The translations under genes and the position numbers were made by a program. A DNA stretch of 64,000 nucleotides from CAVSRC01 sp963798195 (lineage in GTDB: Bacteria; Pseudomonadota; Alphaproteobacteria; Rhizobiales; Kaistiaceae): contig CAWCSF010000010.1 of the NCBI GenBank assembly GCA_963798195.1, positions 1,550,001-1,614,000 of the forward strand, read 5' to 3'. Under the pieces are notes generated by a model. It saw only the letters and a program-made list of their open reading frames with translations, searched no databases and was not told the origin of the DNA. How positions within the stretch are numbered: position 1 is the stretch's first letter; each line of letters opens with the position of its first letter. This document shows positions 18,491 to 27,402 of the stretch, in pieces.

Positions 18491-18564
18491 GGCGCGCCTC
18501 CCGCGCGGTGGCTCCATAACCGGCAGCCTTCTAGCACGAGTCGCGGCGCCAGCGGTGATCGCGA

Positions 18565-19473
18565 TCAGACGGTGAGCGTCCCCTCGGCGATGACGACCGC
18601 GTCACCACCAATCCGCGCGGCAGCAACGGCCCCATTCTCAATGTCGATTTCGAGGGTGATCAGGCTGGCCCGCTGCATCTCAAAGCCCTGCTCGATGACG
18701 TAACGGTGGCTGCCCGACCGCGGCGCGTCATAGCGGTGGACCACGCCCGCGAAAGCGGCCGCCGCGGAGCCGGTGGCAGGGTCCTCGGCAAAGCCAAACC
18801 CCGGCGCGAACATGCGCGCGTGGAAATCGCGCTCGTTGCCGACTGTCTCACGGCAATAGAGATATGCCGCCGCATCCCGGGTGGCGAAGCCGTCTGCCCA
18901 TGCCGACGGATTGGGCCTGGCGCGCCCTATGGCATCGAGACTGCGTACGGGGACGAAGACGAACGGCACGCCAGCCGACCAGGCAGACGGCCTGTGGTTC
19001 TCGAAGCCGATCTCGCCCGGCAGCAATCCCAGCGCCGCCGCGATCCCGTCAGCGTCGAACTCCGCTGGCACCAACTCCGGCAGGCGGGGCAAATCGAAGA
19101 TCGCGTGCCCGGCTCGCTCGCCCTTGACGAAGAGGCCACAGCGGATCGCCCCAACGGTCTCCTCGAGCAGCAGCATCATCTCGTTGCCAGGCGCGCCATC
19201 GGCGACCTTGCGCAAGGCGAGGAGTACTGCGCTGCCGACAGTCGGATGGCCGGCGAACGGCAGTTCCCGCGATGGCGTGAAGATGCGCAGACGTGCGCTG
19301 TGCACCGGATTCTCCGGTGGCAGCACGAAGACCGTTTCGGACAAGTTGAATTCGCGTGCAATCGCCTGCATGCGGCTGTCCTCGATGCCGGCGGCATCCA
19401 GCACCACGGCCAGCGCATTGCCTTGGAGCGGCGTATCGGTGAACACGTCGAGAATGGCGTACGGACGGGACAA
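18565..19473 (-). CDS. PhzF family phenazine biosynthesis-like protein (isomerase)
   Basis: The product is about 302 residues from a TTG at 19473 (MSRPYAILDVFTD). The frame runs on upstream without a better start, and this length fits the family. Motifs are the N-terminal AILDVFTDTPLQGNALAVV, the putative catalytic Glu in NLSETVFV, GHPTVGSA, and the second-domain motif AEDPATGSAAAAF. PhzF-fold proteins include isomerases and epimerases; most members outside phenazine clusters have no known substrate, and no phenazine genes are here. It is divergent from the BA14K-like gene. Confidence 0.85.
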   Translation of the reverse strand: MSRPYAILDVFTDTPLQGNALAVVLDAAGIEDSRMQAIAREFNLSETVFVLPPENPVHSARLRIFTPSRELPFAGHPTVGSAVLLALRKVADGAPGNEMMLLLEETVGAIRCGLFVKGERAGHAIFDLPRLPELVPAEFDADGIAAALGLLPGEIGFENHRPSAWSAGVPFVFVPVRSLDAIGRARPNPSAWADGFATRDAAAYLYCRETVGNERDFHARMFAPGFGFAEDPATGSAAAAFAGVVHRYDAPRSGSHRYVIEQGFEMQRASLITLEIDIENGAVAAARIGGDAVVIAEGTLTV

Positions 19474-19664
19474 GGCGGATACCCAACTGAAGCATTGGCG
19501 GGAAGCGCGCTTTTCGCGCGGCCGGTAAGCGCGGTCAAGCCGGCGATTTCCATCAAGCAGCCGGCCTTCGGCCGCATTTCGGACATTCAGCATCCGTTCA
19601 TCGACCGCGTTGCATTCTTGCGGTCCTCGGCGGCAAGCCCGCCTGTGTTCCCGGAGTGGGTTCC

Positions 19665-20048
19665 ATGCAGAAGTTCGTTTCGGTCGCGCTTGCTAGTACG
19701 CTCGCGCTCTCCGCCGTGGCCCTTACGGCCAGCGGCGCCAGCGCTGACGGCTGGAGGCATCGGCCGCACCATCCCCCGTATCGTCAGGGTCCGAGCTACG
19801 ACCCGGGCCCAGCCCTCGCGGCCGGCGCGATCTTCGGGCTGGCGCTTGGTGCGATTGCGCAGCCGTACCCGGCCTATCCCGTGTATCCGGCATACGACCC
19901 GCCGCCCCCGCCGCGGCCCTACTACCCAGCCTACGCGGGCGACGCGCACTTCCAATGGTGCACGGACAACTACAAATCCTATAACGGCGAAACCGACACC
20001 TGGACGGACTATCGCGGTGTCCCGCATCGCTGCATCGGTCCGTACTAA
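19665..20048 (+). CDS. BA14K-like secreted protein
   Basis: The 127-residue protein starts MQKFVSVALAS at 19665, after GGAG. The signal peptide cleaves near ASGASA-DG. A His/Pro-rich stretch and a Gly/Ala hydrophobic segment (about 49-64) follow. Next comes a Pro/Tyr-rich linker with YPAYPVYPAYDPPPPPRPYY, and then a C-terminal module with HFQWCTDNYKSYNGETDTW and a final HRCIGPY. The two-Cys C-terminal module resembles the BA14K immunoreactive/lectin-like family of Brucella and other Hyphomicrobiales. It is probably periplasmic or surface-located. A second member follows in tandem. Confidence 0.75.
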   Translation: MQKFVSVALASTLALSAVALTASGASADGWRHRPHHPPYRQGPSYDPGPALAAGAIFGLALGAIAQPYPAYPVYPAYDPPPPPRPYYPAYAGDAHFQWCTDNYKSYNGETDTWTDYRGVPHRCIGPY

Positions 20049-20054
20049 GCACCG

Positions 20055-20092
20055 CTTAGACCAGCGAAAGAGGAACCTTTCACTGGTCTAAG
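20055..20092 (+). terminator. Terminator-like hairpin between two BA14K genes
   Basis: A perfect 10-bp stem (CTTAGACCAG / CTGGTCTAAG) with a second inner pairing GAAAG / CTTTC starts seven bases after the upstream stop and is followed by AGTCTTATT. It likely separates the two BA14K transcripts. Confidence 0.65.
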
Positions 20093-20147
20093 AGTCTTAT
20101 TCCATGAAGCAGAGGGGGCGCGCCAACCCAACCCGGGAGAACGCAAA

Positions 20148-20549
20148 ATGAAAAAGCCTCTGTCAATTGCCCTGGCCACAATGATCGCCGCCTCGACGAT
20201 CGCAGTCACAGCCGGCGAAGCCAGCGCCGGCCCGAAGCACTACAAGAATTACAACCACCACCACAACAACGGCCATTACAACAACGCCGCACCGCTGGCG
20301 ATTTTCGGGGCAATTGCCGGACTGGCGGCGGCCGCAGCGAGCCAGCCGCACTACTACGGCTATTCCCCGTATCAGCCGCAGCCCTATCCGTATTACGGCT
20401 ACCGGCAGCCCTACAATTACGGCTATGGCGCCGCGCGCAGTTCGCACGTGGATTGGTGCCTGAATCGCTACCGCACCTACAACCCGGCGACAAACACCTA
20501 CTTCCGCAAACCCGGCGTGCCCGCAGTCTGCTACTCGCCGTTCGGCTAA
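20148..20549 (+). CDS. BA14K family secreted protein
   Basis: The 133-residue protein starts at ATG 20148 after CGGGAGAAC. The signal peptide is MKKPLSIALATMIAASTIAV, cleaving near GEASA-GP. A His/Asn/Tyr-rich segment follows, then a hydrophobic Ala/Gly segment (48-62) and a Tyr/Pro-rich linker. The C-terminal BA14K motif is SSHVDWCLNRYRTYNPATNT with a final VCYSPFG. It has two Cys residues, probably a disulfide. Family members in Brucella are immunoreactive lectin-like envelope proteins. It is paralogous to the gene just upstream. Confidence 0.85.
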   Translation: MKKPLSIALATMIAASTIAVTAGEASAGPKHYKNYNHHHNNGHYNNAAPLAIFGAIAGLAAAAASQPHYYGYSPYQPQPYPYYGYRQPYNYGYGAARSSHVDWCLNRYRTYNPATNTYFRKPGVPAVCYSPFG

Positions 20550-20573
20550 TCCAGCCTTCCAACCGCTAGCACG

Positions 20574-20602
20574 AGGCCGTCCCGATCCTGTCGGGGCGGC
20601 CT
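20574..20602. terminator. Bidirectional terminator hairpin
   Basis: A 12-bp stem (AGGCCGTCCCGA / TCGGGGCGGCCT, one G-T pair) with a 5-base loop lies between the convergent BA14K and antiporter genes. It can serve both transcripts. Confidence 0.75.
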
Positions 20603-20610
20603 TGCTGCCT

Positions 20611-21879
20611 TTAGGGGGCCTCGCTGTCCTCCCGCACGATCCGCCGCGCCAGCGGTGCGATCGTCAGTCCCTGCACGAGGATCGAGAAGAGCACGACGGC
20701 GTAGGTCGCGAGCAGGATCGGCTCGCGTACATCGGCAAACGGTAGTGACAGGGCCAGCGCCACCGAAATGCCGCCGCGCACGCCACCCCACGTCAGAATG
20801 CGCCGGGAGCCCGTCATGAACGTCCGGCGTAGCGACAGCGCTGATATCGGCACGGCCACAGAGATGAAGCGCGCGACGAGCACGAGAGGAATGGTGAGAA
20901 GCGCCAGCCCGGCGCGAGGGCCGTCGATACTGATCATCAGGATTTCCAGCCCGATAAGCAGAAATAGCACCGAGTTGAGCAATTCGTCGATGACTTCCCA
21001 GAACTCGAACAGATGCTTGCGCGTGGTTTCGCTCATGGCGCGGGCGGCACCGCGGTTACCGACGAACAAGCCGGCCACCACGACCGCAATTGGTCCGGAG
21101 ATGTGGAGCCGCAGCGCCAGCGCGTAGAGTCCGGTGACCAGCGCGAGCGTGATCAGAATCTCGACCGGGTACTCATCAATGGCTTCCATCGCATAGACAG
21201 CGATAAGTCCGGCCACCGCTCCCAAAACCGCGCCGCCGACCGCTTCGAGGAGGAACACCTCTCCGATGTGGAAGGCGCTTAACTCGGCGCCGCCCGCGGC
21301 AACCCCAAGCAGGAGCGTGAACACGACGACGCCGACGCCGTCGTTGAAGAGGCTTTCGCCCGCGATCTTTATCTCCAGCCGTTCTGGCAACCGGACCCGC
21401 TTCAGTAGCGCAAGTACAACCACCGGATCGGTCGGTGAAATCAGCGCGCCGAATACCAGCGCCCAGGTCAGCGGCACGTCGACGCCAAGCAACTGGGCCG
21501 CCGTCCAGAACGAGAACCCGACGATCACCGTAGAGATGACCACGCCGAAGGTCGCCATCAGGCCGATCGCCCAGCGTTCGTCGCGCAGGCGCCCGAAATT
21601 GACCTGGAGCGAGCCGGCGAACAGCAGGAACGCCAGCATCCCGTTCATCAGCGTTTCGAAGAAATCGATCTGCCGCAGCGCCGCGCTGAAATCCTCAAGG
21701 ACTGTCGTCTCCGGAAGGACGAGATCGACGGCGACGACGGCCAGCGAGAACAACAAGCCCATCACCAGAAGGCCGATGACATGCGGCAGCCCGACGAAGC
21801 GCCGGTTGATCCAGCCGAAAATCGCCGACAGCACCAACAGGAGCGCGGCCATATCGAAGATGCTGAGCATGGCCGACAT
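20611..21879 (-). CDS. CPA1 family cation:proton antiporter
   Basis: The 422-residue inner-membrane protein has about 12 hydrophobic segments. It carries the CPA1/NhaP hallmarks GALISPTDPVVVLAL and the central GESLFNDGVGVVVF, whose Asp is the ion-binding position. It also has the late TWGGVRGGISVALALS. It should exchange Na+ (or K+/Li+) for protons. The length fits bacterial NhaP types without a long C-terminal regulatory tail. It is downstream of ilvC on the same strand, separated by a strong hairpin, so probably a separate transcript. Confidence 0.92.
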   Translation of the reverse strand: MSAMLSIFDMAALLLVLSAIFGWINRRFVGLPHVIGLLVMGLLFSLAVVAVDLVLPETTVLEDFSAALRQIDFFETLMNGMLAFLLFAGSLQVNFGRLRDERWAIGLMATFGVVISTVIVGFSFWTAAQLLGVDVPLTWALVFGALISPTDPVVVLALLKRVRLPERLEIKIAGESLFNDGVGVVVFTLLLGVAAGGAELSAFHIGEVFLLEAVGGAVLGAVAGLIAVYAMEAIDEYPVEILITLALVTGLYALALRLHISGPIAVVVAGLFVGNRGAARAMSETTRKHLFEFWEVIDELLNSVLFLLIGLEILMISIDGPRAGLALLTIPLVLVARFISVAVPISALSLRRTFMTGSRRILTWGGVRGGISVALALSLPFADVREPILLATYAVVLFSILVQGLTIAPLARRIVREDSEAP

Positions 21880-21885
21880 CCGTCA

Positions 21886-21913
21886 GGCCCCGGCCGATTC
21901 CCGGGCCGGGGCC
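21886..21913 (-). terminator. Terminator hairpin after ilvC
   Basis: A perfect 10-bp GC stem (GGCCCCGGCC / GGCCGGGGCC) with an 8-base loop starts ten bases past the ilvC stop. It separates ilvC from the antiporter gene. Confidence 0.65.
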
Positions 21914-21923
21914 AAGAGTGCGG

Positions 21924-22943
21924 TCAGTTCTTCGCCTTGTCGACCAGCTTGTTGGCGCCGATCCACGGCATCATACCACGCAGCCGCTCACCGACTTCCT
22001 CGATCGGGTGGGCGTCGTTCATTCGGCGGGTCGCCTTGAATTTTGGCTGGCCCGCGCGGCACTCGCGAATCCACTCCGAGGTAAACGCGCCCGTCTGGAT
22101 GTCCTTCAGCACGCGGCGCATCTCGGCCTTGGTGTCGTTGTTGATGATGCGCGGGCCGCTCACGTACTCGCCGAATTCGGCCGTGTTGGAGATCGAGTAG
22201 TTCATGTTGGCAATGCCGCCCTCATAGATGAGGTCGACGATCAGCTTCACCTCGTGAAGGCACTCGAAATAGGCCATCTCGGGAGCGTAGCCCGCCTCGA
22301 CGAGCGTCTCGAAGCCGCCGCGGATGAGCTCGACCAGACCGCCGCAGAGCACCACCTGCTCGCCGAAGAGGTCGGTCTCGCACTCTTCCTTGAAGGTCGT
22401 CTCGATGACGCCCGAGCGTCCGCCGCCGATGGCACAGGCATAGGAGAGCGCGAGGTCGTGTGCGTTCTCGGAGGCGTCCTGCGCGATAGCGATAAGGCAC
22501 GGCACGCCGCCGCCCTTCTGGTACTCGCCGCGCACGGTGTGGCCGGGGCCCTTCGGCGCGATCATGACTACGTCGATGGTCTTCTTCGGCTCGATCAGGT
22601 TGAAGTGGACGTTGAGCCCATGGGCGAAAGCGATCGCGGCGCCGTCGCGGATGTTGTCGGCAATGTGGTCGGTCCAGATGTCAGCCTGGAGCTCATCCGG
22701 CGCACACATCATGATGAGGTCAGCCCACTTGGCGGCCTCGGCCACCGACTTGACGGGCAGGCCGTCGGCCTCGACCTTCTTGGCCGTCGTCGAGCCGGGC
22801 TTCAGCGCGATGGCCACGTCTTTCACCCCAGAATCGTGGAGGTTGAGAGCGTGAGCCCGTCCCTGGCTGCCGTAGCCGACGATCGCGACCTTCTTGGCCT
22901 TGATCAGGTTGAGATCGGCATCCCGATCGTAGTAGACGCGCAT
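21924..22943 (-). CDS. ilvC: Ketol-acid reductoisomerase (NADP+)
   Basis: The 339-residue class I enzyme converts acetolactate and acetohydroxybutyrate to dihydroxy acids in valine and isoleucine synthesis. The start MRVYYDRDAD at 22943 follows AGGAAGG. It has the nucleotide-binding GYGSQGRAHALNL, the active-site block MIAPKGPGHTVR, the metal ligands in KEECETDLFGEQ and the final ECLHEVKLIVDLIYEGG region. The length matches class I KARI (about 338). It is downstream of the thioredoxin-like gene. No leader peptide was recognised upstream, unlike leuA and ilvB. Confidence 0.97.
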   Translation of the reverse strand: MRVYYDRDADLNLIKAKKVAIVGYGSQGRAHALNLHDSGVKDVAIALKPGSTTAKKVEADGLPVKSVAEAAKWADLIMMCAPDELQADIWTDHIADNIRDGAAIAFAHGLNVHFNLIEPKKTIDVVMIAPKGPGHTVRGEYQKGGGVPCLIAIAQDASENAHDLALSYACAIGGGRSGVIETTFKEECETDLFGEQVVLCGGLVELIRGGFETLVEAGYAPEMAYFECLHEVKLIVDLIYEGGIANMNYSISNTAEFGEYVSGPRIINNDTKAEMRRVLKDIQTGAFTSEWIRECRAGQPKFKATRRMNDAHPIEEVGERLRGMMPWIGANKLVDKAKN

Positions 22944-23101
22944 GACCTTCCTCTTGTGTTCTGGGACTTGGCGCGTGGCCTTCAGGCGAACGCCCCCCTT
23001 CGCGGAAATCCGGGCGGTTCTAGCGGCCGCACGGGGCATGCGCAATGGCGGCGGCGCCCCTGCGGGTGCCGGCTGACCAAAGTTAAGCGAAGTAGGTGCC
23101 G

Positions 23102-23449
23102 CTACTTGACGCGCGCCAGGAGCGCGTCGACCCGGCGGTAGAAGGTTGCCTGGTCGCCGTAGCCCTCGAACCGGCCGATCTCCCGACCCTTGTCGCGCAG
23201 GATAAAGGTCGGCACGGCACGGATACCGTCAATGTCATCAGGCATGCCGCGAGCTATATTGATGCGACGCAGTTGCGCCTGCCTGCCCTGCGGCGTCCGG
23301 TCATAGCGCCGCGCGGTCGTTGCATCGAAGCGCAGGCACATCGCACAACGCTCGTGTTCCACGGCTATGAGTTCGGCTGCCTTAGCCGTGCCTATCGGCC
23401 CAATCCAACCCAGCGCCAAAACGGCGCCCATGCATGCCAGCTTGATCAT
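23102..23449 (-). CDS. Periplasmic thioredoxin-like protein
   Basis: The 115-residue protein has a signal peptide (MIKLACMGAVLALGWIGPIG, cleavage near AKA-AE). A short thioredoxin-like domain follows, with active-site CAMC in EHERCAMCLRFD and the cis-Pro region AVPTFILRDKGRE. It is smaller than thioredoxin and resembles SoxS/SoxW-type or DUF-type periplasmic thiol proteins. It may keep a partner protein reduced, but no partner is evident. It is upstream of ilvC on the same strand, about 158 bases away. Confidence 0.72.
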   Translation of the reverse strand: MIKLACMGAVLALGWIGPIGTAKAAELIAVEHERCAMCLRFDATTARRYDRTPQGRQAQLRRINIARGMPDDIDGIRAVPTFILRDKGREIGRFEGYGDQATFYRRVDALLARVK

Positions 23450-23697
23450 GATCTTTCCGCGCTCGCGCTCAATGCGCGGGCGGAAGCTATGACGGCAGAC
23501 CCAACCAGGCCGTTAGGCGGGATTGGCCGTTTTTAGGCTAATTGGATCGCCGTCAGTAATGCGGCCAAACTATTGGTGCCGGAAAAAGCGAACTACTGGT
23601 GCCATGGCTATGTCGCATTCCTTAACGAGCGTCGCGATATAGGGACCGTCACCGCCGGGATCGGCGGCGATTTTCGTTGGTTGGAGAGGAGCGCCGA

Positions 23698-24678
23698 ATG
23701 ACATACCTGGTTACCGGCGCGGCAGGCTTCATTGGATTTCACGTTGCGCGACGGCTGCTCGAGCGCGGCGAGACAGTCATGGGGATTGATGTTCTCAGCC
23801 CCTACTACAGCGTCGAACTGAAGCAGGCCCGTCTCGCCGCCCTGACTCAGCACCCCGCATTCCGGTTCGCCAAGGTCGACATCGCCGACTTCGACGCCCT
23901 GAAGGGTGTGCTCGCTGGACATTCGGTTCGGCGCGTTATTCACCTCGCCGCGCAGGCCGGTGTCCGCTATTCGCTGGAGCACCCGCACACATATCTGCAC
24001 GCGAACCTCGCTGGCCACCTCAACATGCTCGAGTATTGCCGCCACGCGGACGGCATAGAGACGATGGTCTATGCCTCATCGAGTTCGGTCTATGGTGGCA
24101 ATACCAAGTTGCCGTTTTCGGAGACGGATCGCGTCGACAACCCGGTTTCACTCTACGCCGCCACCAAGAAGGCCGACGAGTTGATGAGCCAGACCTACGC
24201 GCACCTGTTCCGCATTCCGCAGACCGGCCTCCGCTTCTTCACGGTCTACGGTCCGTGGGGACGCCCGGATATGGCGCTTTGGATCTTCACGGAGGCGATT
24301 CTTGCTGGACGCCCGATCAAGGTTTTCAACCACGGCAACATGCGCCGCGACTTCACCTACATCGACGACATCGTGACGGGCGTCATCGCATCCGCCGACA
24401 ATCCGCCGGCTGACCGGGCCGAAACCGCTCCGCACCGCATCTATAACATCGGCAACAACCGGTCGGAGAGACTGCTCGATCTGATCCGGACGATCGAGAC
24501 GTGCCTCGGCAAGGAAGCCAGGAAGGAGTTCCTGCCGATGCAGCCGGGTGATGTGCCGGAGACCTACGCTGACATCGATGCCATTCGCCGCGACCTCGGC
24601 TTCAACCCAACGACGCCAATCAGCGTCGGCATCCCCAAGTTCATCGACTGGTACAAGGACTATCACGCGATCCAGTGA
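23698..24678 (+). CDS. NAD-dependent epimerase/dehydratase, UDP-glucuronate 4-epimerase type
   Basis: The 326-residue short-chain dehydrogenase starts MTYLVTGAAGFIGFHVARRL at 23698, after GGAGAGGAG. It has the Rossmann GxxGxxG motif (7-13), the Ser of YASSSSVYGG and the catalytic YxxxK in SLYAATKKADE. The phrase VLSPYYSVELKQARL is typical of UDP-glucuronate/UDP-galacturonate 4-epimerases. It should supply UDP-galacturonate or a related sugar nucleotide for the polysaccharide made by the following genes. It opens the exopolysaccharide region. Confidence 0.88.
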   Translation: MTYLVTGAAGFIGFHVARRLLERGETVMGIDVLSPYYSVELKQARLAALTQHPAFRFAKVDIADFDALKGVLAGHSVRRVIHLAAQAGVRYSLEHPHTYLHANLAGHLNMLEYCRHADGIETMVYASSSSVYGGNTKLPFSETDRVDNPVSLYAATKKADELMSQTYAHLFRIPQTGLRFFTVYGPWGRPDMALWIFTEAILAGRPIKVFNHGNMRRDFTYIDDIVTGVIASADNPPADRAETAPHRIYNIGNNRSERLLDLIRTIETCLGKEARKEFLPMQPGDVPETYADIDAIRRDLGFNPTTPISVGIPKFIDWYKDYHAIQ

Positions 24679-24843
24679 GCCCGGCTCTGGTAATTCGCGT
24701 GCGCCGACGCCCAAACCCAGGCGTACGGGCCGCAAGCAGAGATTGAACTCGGCGCGGATTAACGGCGATCACGCCCAGTCTTTGACTTGCTCCTACAAAT
24801 ACTGGATAAATGAAACTCAATTTTGTGTAGGGCGTGTGTTCAA

Positions 24844-25296
24844 ATGCGCGTGGGGCTCGGCCGTCTCCTTCCAACAATTCTTGTCGCTGCTGCTTTCATA
24901 GGCGCTGGGGGAACGGGTGTTACATTGGCAGCCTCCCCGGAAGCGTCGTCGATCCAAATCGAACTGAACGCGTTGCAGCCGGCCGACACAGGCTGCAGGG
25001 CAGTGTTCGTCCTCCGAAACCACTTGCCGACCCCCATCGCGAACCTCACGCTTCGTGTGGTGGCCTTTGACACCAAGGGCCAGGCAAAGCTCTTCATGTC
25101 GCTCCAGGTGGGAGCGATGGCGAAGGGAAAGACACGCGTTCTGCGCTTCGATCTCGGCCCGGAGTCACCATGCCGGGCCCTCGGGCGCTTTGTGCTCGAT
25201 GACATCACGGCCTGCGAGATTGACGGGGCTGAGCCGACGATGTGCCTGTCCTCAGCGAGCCTGTCGACTCGTGCCGACATACCGTTCGACTTCTAG
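24844..25296 (+). CDS. Secreted hypothetical protein
   Basis: The 150-residue protein starts MRVGLGRLLPTILVAAAF and has a signal peptide cleaving near TLAAS. The mature part is mostly beta-type (SIQIELNALQPADTGCRAVF), with four Cys residues that could form two disulfides. I do not recognise the family. It stands between the epimerase and a C93 peptidase gene on the same strand. An AT-rich stretch just upstream (about 24790-24830) may hold its promoter. Confidence 0.7.
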   Translation: MRVGLGRLLPTILVAAAFIGAGGTGVTLAASPEASSIQIELNALQPADTGCRAVFVLRNHLPTPIANLTLRVVAFDTKGQAKLFMSLQVGAMAKGKTRVLRFDLGPESPCRALGRFVLDDITACEIDGAEPTMCLSSASLSTRADIPFDF

Positions 25297-25456
25297 AAGG
25301 TAGCCCCCTGGCAGGCTCATCGGTCTGACGGCATTCGGCAGACAGTAAGGTATTCGCAGCCCCTATGGATCTGCTTCGGCAGCGACCTTCGATTTTCGTG
25401 TTTCGAGACCAGTTCTGACGTAGCATATTGGCAAGCATGCGGGCGGTTTCGGGGAA

Positions 25457-26842
25457 GTGTCTCGCGGGGGTTGTTTGGGCGTCGCATCAAAATACCGACC
25501 GATAGTGGCTGGTGTTTTTGTTCTGAGCGCCATCGTCGCCGGCGCCTGCTGGATCACGTTTGTTGCATACCGAACGCCTATGCGGGTCGTGTTGCCAGAC
25601 GAGAATTTTGACATCGCTGCCCCGACTTCCGAAGACCGTTCGGCAGTCATCGGTATGTTCAGTGCGACTGAACTGATCGCCCCTGAAGAGGCAGCGAAAA
25701 CCTCCGTCTCAGACGGCTGGCGGACAACCGACCAGTCGCCCTCACCTTTGGAATGGGCCAAAGCCAACGTCACTCGAGATTCACAGACAGTGGCGACGTT
25801 GGAGGATGAACCGCGGCGCGCGACAGAAGCTTCTCCAAGCTCGACCGCACCATTCCAACAAATGCACTATGCGAGTTCTTTGAAACATCCCGTCGTCGCA
25901 CCTGAAAGGCTTCCGCCGGCGGAAGCGACCTTGGCTCGCTCCGAGCCAGCGCTACCAGTGGCACCGATACTGGCGGACGCAGGTAACCCCGCCGGAGAAG
26001 ATTGGGGCACAGCGGGCTCACCGACTGGGGAACATTGGCCGCCATTCGAGCGGATGGAAATTTCGACCGCGGAAGATTTCGGCAACGAAGACGACCTGAG
26101 GCTGACGCACACTATCGGGCTCAGCCAGCCTGACCATGCTGTCGATGTCGCGCCGTTCAATGCTGCCTCCGCGATGCCTGCACTTGCCCTGGCACCTATG
26201 GGTGCCAGAATTTCGAGCGACGCCGATGAGGGCTTGAAGGTCTTCCCCTTCCTCCGCAAGGCGCAGCACATGTCCTTTGGCGGGAAGACCGCGGTGCCCG
26301 TCGGATACTTCGAACTGTGCACCACCGACGCCAAAGCTTGCCGCGCATCGAGTGGTTGGATCGGCAGTTGGTCCTACTCGTTCGGAATTCAACTCGACCA
26401 CGCGCGGATGAATGACCTGATCAAGGTCAACAACTCGGTCAATCGGTCCATGCGGGAAAGAACCGATCGAGCGCTCTATCGGGTGGCGGACAAGTGGGCG
26501 ATTGGCCAAAAGGCGGGTGACTGCGAAGATTTCGCCCTGACAAAGAAGGCGCAGTTAGTCGCTAAAGGTTGGCCATCGAGCGCACTGTTGGTTGCGCTCG
26601 CCACGACACGCGCGGGGCTGGAGCATGCCGTCCTCATCGCACGGACCGACCACGGCGATTTGGTCCTGGACAGCCTGAGAAGCGACATCCGGGGTTGGTC
26701 ACCTTCGCTCTATCGATGGCGCACCGTCCAGGCCCCGTCGGAGGCGTGGAACTGGTACGCAATCAGGATCGACGCACCCGTTGCGGCTTCGAGAACGACC
26801 ACATCCGACACGGACCACGACGCGGTCGCGATATTTGATTAA
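25457..26842 (+). CDS. C93 (BTLCP, LapG-type) transglutaminase-like cysteine peptidase with membrane anchor
   Basis: The protein is about 461 residues from GTG 25457. A single N-terminal helix (about 13-38) is followed by a long low-complexity periplasmic linker (40-265). The C-terminal 190 residues are a bacterial transglutaminase-like cysteine proteinase domain. It shows GYFELC, the catalytic Cys in KAGDCEDFALTKK, the His in LEHAVLIART and the Asp in LVLDSL. The family includes LapG, which cuts RTX adhesins at the cell surface to control biofilm. No LapD or LapA gene is in the window. It is one of three such paralogs here. The linker is unusually long for the family. Confidence 0.85.
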   Translation: MSRGGCLGVASKYRPIVAGVFVLSAIVAGACWITFVAYRTPMRVVLPDENFDIAAPTSEDRSAVIGMFSATELIAPEEAAKTSVSDGWRTTDQSPSPLEWAKANVTRDSQTVATLEDEPRRATEASPSSTAPFQQMHYASSLKHPVVAPERLPPAEATLARSEPALPVAPILADAGNPAGEDWGTAGSPTGEHWPPFERMEISTAEDFGNEDDLRLTHTIGLSQPDHAVDVAPFNAASAMPALALAPMGARISSDADEGLKVFPFLRKAQHMSFGGKTAVPVGYFELCTTDAKACRASSGWIGSWSYSFGIQLDHARMNDLIKVNNSVNRSMRERTDRALYRVADKWAIGQKAGDCEDFALTKKAQLVAKGWPSSALLVALATTRAGLEHAVLIARTDHGDLVLDSLRSDIRGWSPSLYRWRTVQAPSEAWNWYAIRIDAPVAASRTTTSDTDHDAVAIFD

Positions 26843-27019
26843 GGCGATGGAGGCAGCCCTCTTTGCTGCCTTCGCCTATACTCTTCATCTATTCGCCAAT
26901 ACTCAGTCAAATCTCCAAATTTACCATACGCCATCGGGTGAATTGACATTCGTGACTCGCCGTTCTTAACTCTCTGTTAACCGATGCGGCTCGGCGTTTT
27001 TGGAGTATCGGAGATGAGT

Positions 27020-27271
27020 ATGCGTGGTGTTCAGATTGCGTTGGCTGCGGCCAGTCTGCTTGCTGCATCAGTGGCTTACGCCGACGACACTAGCAAGTCG
27101 TTCGAGTGCCGCTCGATTGAAACAAATGCGACGCCGATCACGATCCAGTGCCGGGTCGTCGACGGACGCCTGGTTGAAGAGAGCTGCAACTGTCCGGCGA
27201 ATTTCGTGCTGATCGACACAGGGTCGCAGCCCGCTGCCGGCCCCGGCCCGAACCCTCCGAGCAACGGCTAG
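27020..27271 (+). CDS. Small secreted Cys-rich hypothetical protein
   Basis: The 83-residue protein starts MRGVQIALAAASLLAASVAY at 27020, six bases after GGAG. The signal peptide cleaves near AYA-DD. The mature 60 residues hold four Cys (FECRS, IQCRV, ESCNC) and end in a Pro/Gly tail (GPGPNPPSNG). The family is not recognised. It lies just before the polymerase-like gene. Confidence 0.65.
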   Translation: MRGVQIALAAASLLAASVAYADDTSKSFECRSIETNATPITIQCRVVDGRLVEESCNCPANFVLIDTGSQPAAGPGPNPPSNG

Positions 27272-27402
27272 AAGCGGCCCGCCGTTCGTATCGGCGCGGG
27301 CGTATCTCAGAAACCGACACGACGCCGACTACTGCGCGTTGATCGTACGCGATCGTCGGCGCCGGTCTGCTCCACCGCCGTTACGAACATAACACCGGAC
27401 AA

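Noticed and set aside
22944..23101. Possible ilvC leader peptide
   Set aside because: No short frame with clustered Leu/Val/Ile codons and no hairpin comparable to those of leuA and ilvB.
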